The translations under genes were made by a program, and so were the position numbers. Of a stretch of DNA of 64,000 nucleotides, positions 7,679 to 15,550 are shown piece by piece; position 1 is the first letter of the stretch, and each line of letters opens with the position of its first letter. The DNA is from a virus: positions 1 to 64,000 of IMG/VR virus record IMGVR_UViG_3300032298_001038. One strand, given 5' to 3'. The notes beneath the pieces are model-generated. The model saw only the letters and a program-made list of their open reading frames with translations, was not told the DNA's origin and made no database searches.

Positions 7679-8995
7679 TTATCGGTTAACGAGTTCCAGA
7701 ACGTGCTGCTTCATGACGTCACGGAGTTGGCGCGAACGCTTGGTGCGCGCTTCCTTGACCTGAAACTTGCCGGCACGCTTGAAATTTACAACGGCACGAC
7801 CGATGGCGTTAAGGTCGTTGGCAGCGGCCATCTTCGGGCCGGCTTCCATACCGCCCATTTCGCCACCACCAGCGCCACCTTCGGCAACGGCTTGCAGAAG
7901 CGCCTCGGGCGGGATGCCGAGTTCTTCAAGCGCCATGGCCAGTTCTTGAACGGCTTCTTCGTCGCTCGGCTCGCCGCCCGCGTCGCCTTCAAGCCCTTCG
8001 GCTCCTTCAGGAGCGCCACCCATCATGGCTTCCATACCGCCCTCGGGGGCCGGGGGAGCGTCGCTGGCGCCTGACGCGGCGTCACCGGCAGCGCTGTGGT
8101 CTTCACCGGCAGCGGCTTCGTCGGTCACGTCGGCGTTGGCTTGCTTAGCGGACAAAAAACCGATCAGAAGATCAGCCATCTCGTCGGCTTCGCGAAGCGT
8201 GTTAGCGCAAACTTCACGAACAGCGGCCTCAGCCGCCTCCTTCTCGACGCCGAGAGTGGCGGCGAGTTCGTAACCAGCGTCGTACGCGGCGGCCTTGCCA
8301 GCGCGCAACGAGGCGAGATCAGAACCCTCGATTTTGCCGTCATTGTCGACGTCCAGTTTGTGCTGGTCGCCCTTCAGGTTGCCTTTGCTTTTGTGCTCGG
8401 ACTTTTCTTCATCCGACTCTTCCGACTTCGACTCGCCCTTCTCGTGAAGAGCCTTGGCGAGCGCCGGAGGCATTTCGGCTTGCTTCAGATTCGCGGTGCC
8501 AAAGTTAATCAGGTTGGCAAGGATGTCGTTGCCAAGGTTGCTGCAAGCATCGCGGGCTTGCTTGAACGACACGCTGCTGTACTTCTCGCCGTCGTTGGTC
8601 TTGGCGGGATGCGACGTGCCCGGGTCATCCTTCGTTCCCTTGTAATCCTTTTCAGCGGCCGGGTCTTCGCCGGTGGCCTTGGCGTTCGTGCCGATGTTTA
8701 ACTGCACGTCGTCCTGCCGGCCGTCCTGCGACATCTCGGGGGTGTTGTCAACCGAGAGCGCGCCCTGCTGTTGCTTGATGTCGGCTTCGTACTCGCGGGC
8801 ACGCTCGCCTTCCGGGGCGTCCTGCACGTCGTTACCAACACTTACGGACGGATGCGTCGAAGCGCCTTGATATCCACCCGGATCAGCGGGGACGGGGCCA
8901 GCCTTCTTTTCAGCGGCGGCCTTGACCGAACTCTGCGAAATCTCTTCCGCGAGAGCATTAAGTTGAGCGAAAAGGGAACGTTGCATCCGTGCCAT
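7679..8995 (-). CDS. Putative scaffold protein with an EF-hand-like motif
   Basis: This is a 438-residue, strongly acidic, low-complexity protein. It has disordered Asp/Glu/Lys/Ser stretches, an Ala/Glu-rich helical centre and a basic C-terminus (KEARTKRSRQLRDVMKQ). Acidic disordered bodies with a basic capsid-contacting tail are typical of phage scaffolds, and it lies between the protease-like and capsid genes as scaffolds do. Near residue 215 it contains LDVDNDGKIEGSDLASLR, which fits the D-x-D-x-D-G calcium loop of EF-hand or dockerin repeats; only one copy is seen. AAAGGAG precedes the ATG. The scaffold role is inferred from composition and position. Confidence 0.7.
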   Translation of the reverse strand: MARMQRSLFAQLNALAEEISQSSVKAAAEKKAGPVPADPGGYQGASTHPSVSVGNDVQDAPEGERAREYEADIKQQQGALSVDNTPEMSQDGRQDDVQLNIGTNAKATGEDPAAEKDYKGTKDDPGTSHPAKTNDGEKYSSVSFKQARDACSNLGNDILANLINFGTANLKQAEMPPALAKALHEKGESKSEESDEEKSEHKSKGNLKGDQHKLDVDNDGKIEGSDLASLRAGKAAAYDAGYELAATLGVEKEAAEAAVREVCANTLREADEMADLLIGFLSAKQANADVTDEAAAGEDHSAAGDAASGASDAPPAPEGGMEAMMGGAPEGAEGLEGDAGGEPSDEEAVQELAMALEELGIPPEALLQAVAEGGAGGGEMGGMEAGPKMAAANDLNAIGRAVVNFKRAGKFQVKEARTKRSRQLRDVMKQHVLELVNR

Positions 8996-9041
8996 GTTTA
9001 TCTCCTTTGAGGCCTAACCGTTATGAACGATTAGCGTCGTT

Positions 9042-10502
9042 TCATGTGACATAATTTTGCAGTACACAGTGGTTTGCTGTCAACAAGTTATTCCGGTATT
9101 TTTCACTGGCGGCAGCGTAAGCAGCAATCTTATACAAAGCGTAGTGCTTCGCAAGAGCAGTTTCTGCGTTTGTGCTGGCCCGCTTTTCTGTCTGAGGTTT
9201 TACAGGTTTAACGTTACGAATTGCGGCTAAATAGGCACGTTTTTCAAGGTTATCGATTAACGTGCTGTGCGTACGTGCAACCTTTTCGGCCCAAAGCCTT
9301 ACGGAGTCTGACGCGCTATCTGCCGGATAAAACTTGTTGTTTTCCAACGAGGAAACGATGTCTTCTTCTGCCGCGAGTTTCGAAAAAACGTTTGGCAGCG
9401 CGTTTGTCACTGCCTCAACGAGTTCAACATTAGCAGATTTGACCGTAAGTGCCAAGAAATCCCTTACAGACAGGATGACTCCGGCGTCGGCTAGTCCGCG
9501 TAATACCTCCGCCATTTTAGCAAATGGACAGGCGTTTATATCAAGCGCAGGCTGTACAGACGGGTGCGCGGCGAGGGCCATCTGAGTCCAACCGTTGGGA
9601 TTGTTAACAGATTCTTGCTCGGCTTGCGCCAGTTGTTGCAGGGCGTTGAATTGCTGCGCGGCGCGCTTCGACGCCATGGCCGAATCCAGACCGTACGGCA
9701 TCGTGACGCCCAGTTGCTCGGCCAGTTCTGCGCCTGAAACCATGGTTCCCGCAGACGCCGCTTTCTCCAACCGGCCCGATACGTAAGCGATACGGTCCGC
9801 CGGGCGGAACACGTGAGAAATGTCGAAAAACGAGCACTTGATGTTGTCGGCGTGGAGGATGTGGCCGTCCTCCAACACCCGGCCCATGTGGTGTTTTAAA
9901 CCGCCGGCTTTGCAGTGCCCGCCGTTCTCAATCGAGTCGCAGTATTCGGCGCGGGTGCGGGCTTTATTGCCGCAAGACGAACAAATATCAAAAGGGATTT
10001 TGCACGCCATGGAAACCGGGATGTCCTTGCCGGAACCCAGTTTTTCCATCTCTTTGTCGGCCAGCAAACCGCCGTTACGGTCGGCGGCCTCCTTCGAGCC
10101 GTTCAGCGCGCAGATCAGTTCGATCCGCTTCATCGGCTCGTTGTAGTACGACGCCTTTACAATGCCGAAACTCTTGGCCGGATTCTTGTTGGCGTGGTCG
10201 CGGTAGAATCGTGCAAACTTTTCAAACGTGTGATGATCTTTTTTGCACGTGTCGCGGCTAAAGCCGTCGCCGTTGCGGTTCGGGCCGTAGTCTTCAGTAG
10301 CACCAATAGCGATCAGGTGCACAGGAACTTCATCTTTTGCGAATTTAATGTGCGATACCTTTTCGACAAACTCGGCTCCGGCGCGCTTTACAAACGCCTG
10401 CTTGTCGTGGCCTATGATGCCGCGATTAGATACTTTAATCAGCGCGGCGACCGGCTCGCTGAAGTCCTGCGAGTTCGGCTGAATAACTTTGATCATGCTC
10501 AT
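9042..10502 (-). CDS. Putative capsid maturation (prohead) protease with zinc-like cysteines
   Basis: The N-terminal 150 residues resemble phage capsid-maturation proteases: ATEDYGPNRNGDGF is followed by a TFEKFARFYRDHANK helix with a conserved histidine, then a strand pair ending MKRIELICAL. A cysteine cluster (ICSSCGNK...CDS...HCKAGG, about residues 173-200) could bind zinc. The rest (residues 250-486) is helical and Ala-rich, possibly a scaffold-like extension. Its position directly before the scaffold-like gene suits a role in cleaving scaffold and capsid. The catalytic serine or aspartate cannot be pinned down, so this remains a moderate call. Confidence 0.55.
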   Translation of the reverse strand: MSMIKVIQPNSQDFSEPVAALIKVSNRGIIGHDKQAFVKRAGAEFVEKVSHIKFAKDEVPVHLIAIGATEDYGPNRNGDGFSRDTCKKDHHTFEKFARFYRDHANKNPAKSFGIVKASYYNEPMKRIELICALNGSKEAADRNGGLLADKEMEKLGSGKDIPVSMACKIPFDICSSCGNKARTRAEYCDSIENGGHCKAGGLKHHMGRVLEDGHILHADNIKCSFFDISHVFRPADRIAYVSGRLEKAASAGTMVSGAELAEQLGVTMPYGLDSAMASKRAAQQFNALQQLAQAEQESVNNPNGWTQMALAAHPSVQPALDINACPFAKMAEVLRGLADAGVILSVRDFLALTVKSANVELVEAVTNALPNVFSKLAAEEDIVSSLENNKFYPADSASDSVRLWAEKVARTHSTLIDNLEKRAYLAAIRNVKPVKPQTEKRASTNAETALAKHYALYKIAAYAAASEKYRNNLLTANHCVLQNYVT

Positions 10503-10510
10503 GTGTAGAC

Positions 10511-12418
10511 CTACAGCAGGTTGAGGTTTCTGTCTTTGATCTCGCCAATGGCTTTGTCGCGGTCGGCGCGGAGTTTATCCATTTCGAGAATCTGCTTTAC
10601 GTCAAAGTCCGCTAACTGCCCGGACTCAAGACGCTTGCGCAACAACGGCCGGATCATGCCCGGGGCGTCGATAAGGCTGGGCGCTAATTCCGCAATTTCG
10701 TTAAACGCCATTGCTACGTCCTGCGGGTCATAGCCGGAAATAACGGAATCATTCAAAACCATATCGTGCAGCACGCTCTTGGCGCGGATAGTCTTCAGCG
10801 CGTTTTCGTGCGTCGGGTCCATGAGTTTTTGGTACTGCTCGCGGACAACCTTCTTGGAGTCTGTATCTTTGATCGGCGACAAGTCGCTCAGATTTTTGGC
10901 GCCCAACAACCCGCCGACGAATTTAATCGGCGTGTCCATCTTGGGCGCAAGGTCTTTTACGGCTTTGCCAAAATCGCCGCTGATGCCCTTTACCTTAGTT
11001 TTGAACTCATCTTGCTTCTTGGCAATCTCTTTTTGCTGGAACTCTTCGTCCATAAGCCGGGCTGCCTCGGCTTGTTCTGCGGTTAAATCTTCTTCACGTA
11101 ATTTGCGCGCATATTGCATGTCGCGTTCTTGCTGCACTCTGTTGTTTTCGTTTTGATTAAACAACGCGTCTTGCAGTTTTTCGTCATCAGCCTGCATCTT
11201 GGCGGCGTCTTCTTCCTGCATCTGGCGGTGTGTCGATTCGTCGCGTTCTTGCTGCACGCGATTGACTTCGCGTTGGTTAAACAAAGCATCTTGCAGTTTT
11301 GCGTTATCGGCCTCTTGCTCCTCGCGCGCAAATGCTTCTGCCGGCGTTTCTGGTACAAGTTTTTTGCCCATGTTTTCGAATCGCGCGCGTTCCCGTTCCG
11401 CCGCGTCGAGTTTATGCGCTTGGCTGCGGACGTAATCGGGGCTGACGTTCGGGATGCCTAACCGGTCTGCAAATTCTTGTTGAAAGTTTTTATCGCCGCC
11501 AATGTAATTTGGCGGCTTTTTTGCCGCTGACTTTAACGTCAAAGGCTCTTCGACTTTTTCGGCAAGGATTGAGCCTGTAAGAAATTCTGGCGCGGTTTTC
11601 TTACCAACCGCTTCGGCTTTTTTTGAGGATGTCTTCGCCTGAGCGGCGTTGTAAGCGCCAACGGAATCAAGCACGTTCTGCACTAGTCCGTATACCGCGT
11701 CGTCGCCGAAGTGCTTTTTGTTTGTGTCCGCTTGCTTCGTGAAGTGCGGATAAACAGCCGCAACCTTTTGCAGCACAGAAACACCCTGCACGCCAAACCG
11801 AAGATTTACTTCGCGCAAAGCGTCGCCAAACGACATGTTGCCCGGCGTGCGGAAGTACACGTTCAGGTCGTCGAGGGCTGTGGCGGCCTTGCTATAAGCA
11901 GCGGTGGCTTGGCGGCGGGTTTCCTCTTCTGCGCGATGAGCGGCCATCTTTTGACTCTGCGAGCGAACAACAGCGGCGTGTTCGTCGCGCGGCGGCGGTG
12001 TCCACGTCTTTTCAGGCAGGGCCACTTTTGCCGCGGCGGACTTTTGCATCTCGTCCTTCCTGCGCGCAAGCATCCCAGCGACAGGTAGCGCGTATTCAGT
12101 CGAGACAACCTCGGCGCGTTTGATGGCGGACGAAGATTTCACTGTTTCAGGGTACAGGGCTTTAAGAACGTCGTTCACGTCAGCCAGCGGGAAGTCAGCG
12201 GCTTTTTCCAGCGTGCTGTCGCTCTTCTCGCGCTGCGTCGTTGTGCGGCCGGTGTTATAGGCGTGCACCATGAGGTTGATGTGGCCCGCTGGAATATCGT
12301 GCTCGCGGGCGCTTTTAATGATTGCGTCTGTCGGTGCAGCCCCGTCATTTACGAGCGCGGCAGCCTTTTCGATAGCGCTGATTAACTTACGCTCGGCGTC
12401 TTTGCTGAGTGAACGCAT
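10511..12418 (-). CDS. Large coiled-coil virion protein with internal repeat
   Basis: This 635-residue protein is charged and helical throughout, with long Glu/Gln/Arg-rich segments. Two nearly identical 20-residue blocks (starting KLQDALFNQ and ending VQQERD) occur about 40 residues apart. They correspond to 60-base direct repeats in the DNA. The C-terminal region reads as a globular helical bundle. It is preceded by GGGAGAATAAC and overlaps the protease gene region closely, so it belongs to the same operon. No enzyme motif is visible. A head-internal or portal-associated protein is a guess from the neighbourhood. Confidence 0.6.
   Translation of the reverse strand: MRSLSKDAERKLISAIEKAAALVNDGAAPTDAIIKSAREHDIPAGHINLMVHAYNTGRTTTQREKSDSTLEKAADFPLADVNDVLKALYPETVKSSSAIKRAEVVSTEYALPVAGMLARRKDEMQKSAAAKVALPEKTWTPPPRDEHAAVVRSQSQKMAAHRAEEETRRQATAAYSKAATALDDLNVYFRTPGNMSFGDALREVNLRFGVQGVSVLQKVAAVYPHFTKQADTNKKHFGDDAVYGLVQNVLDSVGAYNAAQAKTSSKKAEAVGKKTAPEFLTGSILAEKVEEPLTLKSAAKKPPNYIGGDKNFQQEFADRLGIPNVSPDYVRSQAHKLDAAERERARFENMGKKLVPETPAEAFAREEQEADNAKLQDALFNQREVNRVQQERDESTHRQMQEEDAAKMQADDEKLQDALFNQNENNRVQQERDMQYARKLREEDLTAEQAEAARLMDEEFQQKEIAKKQDEFKTKVKGISGDFGKAVKDLAPKMDTPIKFVGGLLGAKNLSDLSPIKDTDSKKVVREQYQKLMDPTHENALKTIRAKSVLHDMVLNDSVISGYDPQDVAMAFNEIAELAPSLIDAPGMIRPLLRKRLESGQLADFDVKQILEMDKLRADRDKAIGEIKDRNLNLL
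11121..11300. repeat. Two 60-base direct repeats inside the coiled-coil gene
   Basis: The copies at 11121-11180 and 11241-11300 begin TCGCGTTCTTGCTGCAC and end CTTGCAGTTTT. They are in frame and 120 bases apart, so unequal recombination would change protein length in steps of 40 residues. Confidence 0.8.
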
Positions 12419-12419
12419 G

Positions 12420-13358
12420 TTATTCTCCCGGGAAACCTAATTTTTGGATATCGGCAGTGTTTTCGAGTTTACCGCCGGCGGCAATAACTAACATCTCGTC
12501 GCCGCGTAATTCTGCTGCTCCGTTATCAAAGGGTAACATTTTTGCCCCTTCGGAATCCAGTTTTGTACCAATTTGAAAGGGTAGAGACGTCAGCATTACG
12601 CCGATATTGTCGACGATTGACGACTGGGCTTTCATGACGTTGTCGCTGTTTTTCTCGATCTCCACGTATTTTACAAAAGACTCGATGAGCGGCAGTTGGG
12701 TGTGCGTATTGACCTGCACCGTTAGGCTGGCCAGCGCCGCCTTGTACTTCATCGAACTGATAGCAAAATCTTGGAAAAACGTCCCGACGCCGTCGGCCGA
12801 CTGCGGTTTGGCAACGTCGGTGCCGCGGTTGATTACGGCGTCGAGAACAAGCGGACCGCCTTTGTACGCTAGCAGTTTCCAGAGCAGGTCGTAGTGCCGC
12901 TCCTGAAGCCCGCGGGTCACGGCATCCGCCATGATGACGTTTTGTACGTAATCCAGATTGTTAAGCCTGTCGCGGACATCGAAAAAGACGTTGATGTACG
13001 CGGTGATAATGCCCGGGTCAGTTCCGATCTTCTCGGCGATCTGCGCGTCTGACTCGCCGGCCAAAACGCGGGCCTCAATACCCCAGCGCGTCGGGTTCTT
13101 GTCCGCCAGCCAGATAGAGTGCGCCCAGAAAAGTTCTTTATCGCGCAGAATGAGGGCGTACATAGCGTTACGCCTGTTACCCGCCCGCTCAGCGTGGCGC
13201 TTTAAACGCACAGCCCGGCGAATCCACGTAAAACCGTCAGACCCGTCGATTTTTCGAGTCGGTTTTTGACCGCCGCCGTCAATTTCCTGCGCACGCAACC
13301 ACTTCCAATGGGGGGCGCGGCAAGGGTTATCACGAAATGCGGGATTTAAAACGTTCAT
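12420..13358 (-). CDS. Helix-turn-helix protein, possibly DNA-packaging or regulatory
   Basis: This is a 312-residue protein. Residues 95-130 read EARVLAGESDAQIAEKIG followed by a second helix and FFDVRDRL, a good helix-turn-helix of the kind that opens terminase small subunits and sigma-like regulators. The N-terminus is very basic (RRAVRLKRHAERAGNRR). The C-terminal part is mixed alpha/beta. It lies between adhesin-like and head genes. A terminase small subunit is one possibility and a regulator is another; the large terminase is not in this window. There is no clear ribosome site at the ATG, which suggests coupling to the upstream gene. Confidence 0.6.
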   Translation of the reverse strand: MNVLNPAFRDNPCRAPHWKWLRAQEIDGGGQKPTRKIDGSDGFTWIRRAVRLKRHAERAGNRRNAMYALILRDKELFWAHSIWLADKNPTRWGIEARVLAGESDAQIAEKIGTDPGIITAYINVFFDVRDRLNNLDYVQNVIMADAVTRGLQERHYDLLWKLLAYKGGPLVLDAVINRGTDVAKPQSADGVGTFFQDFAISSMKYKAALASLTVQVNTHTQLPLIESFVKYVEIEKNSDNVMKAQSSIVDNIGVMLTSLPFQIGTKLDSEGAKMLPFDNGAAELRGDEMLVIAAGGKLENTADIQKLGFPGE

Positions 13359-13367
13359 ACAAATAAA

Positions 13368-13595
13368 TTACGAGTACGTCCCGCCATCAATAGTGGCGTT
13401 ACCGATATCGCCGCCGGAGCCGATTGTGGCGGTGGTGCCGTCTTCGCGCCCAATGTAAAGCGTGTTTTCGTCCTCGCCATACACCAGTTCGCCGGGCTGT
13501 AAGTTTACGGGCGCCCCTTGATTGACGTCCACCGCCGGCCGACGCCGCGTCGGCAACCGCAATACGCGAAAGATACGTGTAATAAGCCCGCTCAT
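13368..13595 (-). CDS. Short virion adhesin-type protein, paralogue of 14769-15101
   Basis: This 75-residue protein begins with a basic arm (RVLRLPTRRRP) followed by the tail-fibre style phrase NLQPGELVYGEDENTLYIG. The same arm and phrase occur in the neighbour at 14769-15101 (NVQPGEILYDVEENKLYAG), so the two arose by duplication. Such PGEL-Y-N-LY-G modules form trimeric beta folds in phage fibres and neck proteins. The reading frame begins after GGTGGTATT. Confidence 0.7.
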   Translation of the reverse strand: MSGLITRIFRVLRLPTRRRPAVDVNQGAPVNLQPGELVYGEDENTLYIGREDGTTATIGSGGDIGNATIDGGTYS

Positions 13596-13666
13596 AATAC
13601 CACCAAGAAATAATGCAAGATCGTTTTGTTATTTTAAATCCGCGGGTCTAAAACACGTGTGTTGCC

Positions 13667-13688
13667 CGCGTACACACACGCGCGCGCG
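13667..13688. repeat. Alternating purine-pyrimidine tract
   Basis: Twenty-two bases alternate strictly (CGCG, then a TACACACA-type stretch, then CG repeats) in the 115-base gap between the adhesin genes. Such a tract can adopt Z-DNA. The rest of this gap is AT-rich and could hold a promoter, but no copy of the window's common promoter is present. Confidence 0.55.
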
Positions 13689-13710
13689 ACACGCACCGCC
13701 AAGCATAGCG

Positions 13711-14763
13711 TTAAACATTTTGGTCGACAAACCCGAAACAGACTGTGCAGTAATATTCGGCAGCACCGTAGTAAAACTTCACACTACTCATTGTTCCGTC
13801 GATTCGAATAATGTTGAACCCTTCTGCGCCAGTAAATTGTGTGTACTGAGTAACACCTACGGGATTTTGATATGTCGTCTCGCCGCCTGACTCCCAGATT
13901 GGCGTAAACGGTTTTGGATCACCATTCTCGTCCTGCACCTCTACTGGGACCGCCGTGCCTCCATTACCGACGCTAGCAAACGCGACTAGGGCGTCTGTGA
14001 CAGGCGAACTAAACACCGCCGTAAACACACCGGCCTGCGTGTTTGCAATTTGCTTGCCGCTGCTTGGTACGCCGTATTCTGTCGGAAAAGTGCCAGCCGA
14101 GTACATGCCGCCGTGCTCAAACATCCCGCCGCCACTTTGGGTAATCGCGACTGTGATATTGTTCTGCCCGATTCCAGACGCCGTGGTGGAGTCTACGCTA
14201 AGCATTCGCATCCACTTAAAACCAGAATCGCCAGTGCACGAAAAGTCATCGCAGGTTGCTAACGGGTTGTAATTGTCGGCGGCTGGATTCATGCAGCCAT
14301 AGACGCACGGAATACATGACCCGTCATCGCAGGTCGCGCTGGGGTTGTAGTTTGTGGCCGTGTCATCTGTGCAACCATTAACGCACGGCGGGCAAACTTG
14401 CTCAGCCGCATACGGCGCAGGCCAATTTACAAGCCAAGGCCGCGCCGCATAACTGTATGCCCGCGCAAGTTCTCCGTACGTCGCATTTGTGTAAAGCCAC
14501 ACGCCCGTCTCGTAGCGAACAACTTCATCCCCGTATTGATAAGTTGCGCGCCCGTAAGGCGCATAAGGAATAGGAGAAAGCGTGCGCTCGCCCGCGACCC
14601 AGCCCGTCATTTTGACCGGAGCAGTTGCCTCAGAACAACACGAATCGCCGCGACAGAACACCAACGTATCGCCTACAAATACGCGTTCAACATCGTCATC
14701 GCCTATTTTGATAGACGTGATATTAGCGCTGCCTATGTATGTATCGCTGTCTACTCTTGGCAT
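13711..14763 (-). CDS. Cysteine-rich adhesin or fibre protein with Gly-Cys-Asn-Tyr-Asn-Pro repeats
   Basis: This 350-residue protein carries two tandem repeats of the pattern GC--D-A-NYNP-ATCDDGSC (about residues 129-177), a calcium-binding-looking module known from secreted and fibre proteins of marine bacteria and phages. The N-terminal segment is beta-rich with a CCSE cysteine pair. The C-terminal 170 residues form a separate beta-rich domain ending FGFVDQNV. Disulphides and metal binding suggest an exposed particle protein. It sits between the two paralogous adhesin-type genes, so a receptor-binding complex is likely but inferred. Confidence 0.72.
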   Translation of the reverse strand: MPRVDSDTYIGSANITSIKIGDDDVERVFVGDTLVFCRGDSCCSEATAPVKMTGWVAGERTLSPIPYAPYGRATYQYGDEVVRYETGVWLYTNATYGELARAYSYAARPWLVNWPAPYAAEQVCPPCVNGCTDDTATNYNPSATCDDGSCIPCVYGCMNPAADNYNPLATCDDFSCTGDSGFKWMRMLSVDSTTASGIGQNNITVAITQSGGGMFEHGGMYSAGTFPTEYGVPSSGKQIANTQAGVFTAVFSSPVTDALVAFASVGNGGTAVPVEVQDENGDPKPFTPIWESGGETTYQNPVGVTQYTQFTGAEGFNIIRIDGTMSSVKFYYGAAEYYCTVCFGFVDQNV

Positions 14764-14768
14764 AGCGA

Positions 14769-15101
14769 TTACTCGGCAACAATGTAGTACACAGTTGCCG
14801 GGTCTTTAGTCGCCAGCGCGTTGTACCCGGCTTGAGTAATTTTGACGATGTTTGTAAGAACTGTCCCGCCTGTAAGTCCAGTAATGTCGCTCTCTACGTA
14901 GTTGTTATCCGCGCCGCCAACCTGCACAGCAGTTGTGTCTTCAAGACCGGCGTACAGTTTGTTTTCTTCTACGTCGTACAGTATCTCGCCCGGCTGCACG
15001 TTAATTGGCGTCGGGTCTACTTCGCTGACAACCTCGCGGCGACGGTTCGGAAAGTGAAGCGCCCGGAACACACGTGTCGGGTCTGGGGTTTCTTCAGACA
15101 T
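14769..15101 (-). CDS. Virion adhesin-type protein with neck/fibre motif
   Basis: The 110-residue protein shares its first half with the 13368-13595 product (basic arm, then NVQPGEILYDVEENKLYAG). It ends with ITQAGYNALATKDPATVYYI, a phrase widespread at the tips of phage neck and baseplate proteins. AAGGTG precedes the start. Both features point to the particle surface. The duplication suggests domain shuffling in this cluster. Confidence 0.72.
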   Translation of the reverse strand: MSEETPDPTRVFRALHFPNRRREVVSEVDPTPINVQPGEILYDVEENKLYAGLEDTTAVQVGGADNNYVESDITGLTGGTVLTNIVKITQAGYNALATKDPATVYYIVAE

Positions 15102-15119
15102 CGTTGCACCTTGTTAAAG

Positions 15120-15539
15120 TTACCGCAGCATCGGCGTCTCAACAGTAACCGTCAGCACAAAATTTTTGCTTCCCGAGCCGTTCGGTTTAATCCACAGATA
15201 TAAAAAACGCTGCGGCACAGACGGTGTTCCGTCGCGGTTTAAGTACGCCACATTGACGTTAGTATTTTCAGCGATTGCCACAACGTCAGGGTCAACGACT
15301 ACGTCGGCGAAATCGGCGAGGCTTAACACGTGAAATGCCTCAGCCGGCAGTGACGCGTTCGGCTCTGTTTCTTGGTTGCTAGAGTACAAGTCGGCGTCGA
15401 ACTTGTCGTCGTCGCCGGTTACCTGCACAAGCGAATAGCCGCGCAAAATACCGCGGTGCGGCGCGCGCACCGGGATTACGGTTTCTTGCCCGCTAACAGC
15501 CGTGAAAGATGTCGTTCCAGACCAAATCGTACTTGCCAT
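15120..15539 (-). CDS. Small beta-rich virion-cluster protein, 139 aa
   Basis: The protein is beta-rich from end to end (ETVIPVRAPHRGILRGYSLVQV, FVLTVTVETPML) with no cysteines and no membrane segment, and has AGGTG upstream. Its place beside the adhesin genes suggests a particle component. The family is not recognised. Confidence 0.65.
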   Translation of the reverse strand: MASTIWSGTTSFTAVSGQETVIPVRAPHRGILRGYSLVQVTGDDDKFDADLYSSNQETEPNASLPAEAFHVLSLADFADVVVDPDVVAIAENTNVNVAYLNRDGTPSVPQRFLYLWIKPNGSGSKNFVLTVTVETPMLR

Positions 15540-15550
15540 ATTTTCACCTA

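Noticed and set aside
12420-13358. Firm call of terminase small subunit
   Set aside because: The helix-turn-helix is convincing, but no large terminase neighbour and no other packaging hallmark are present, so I keep it general.
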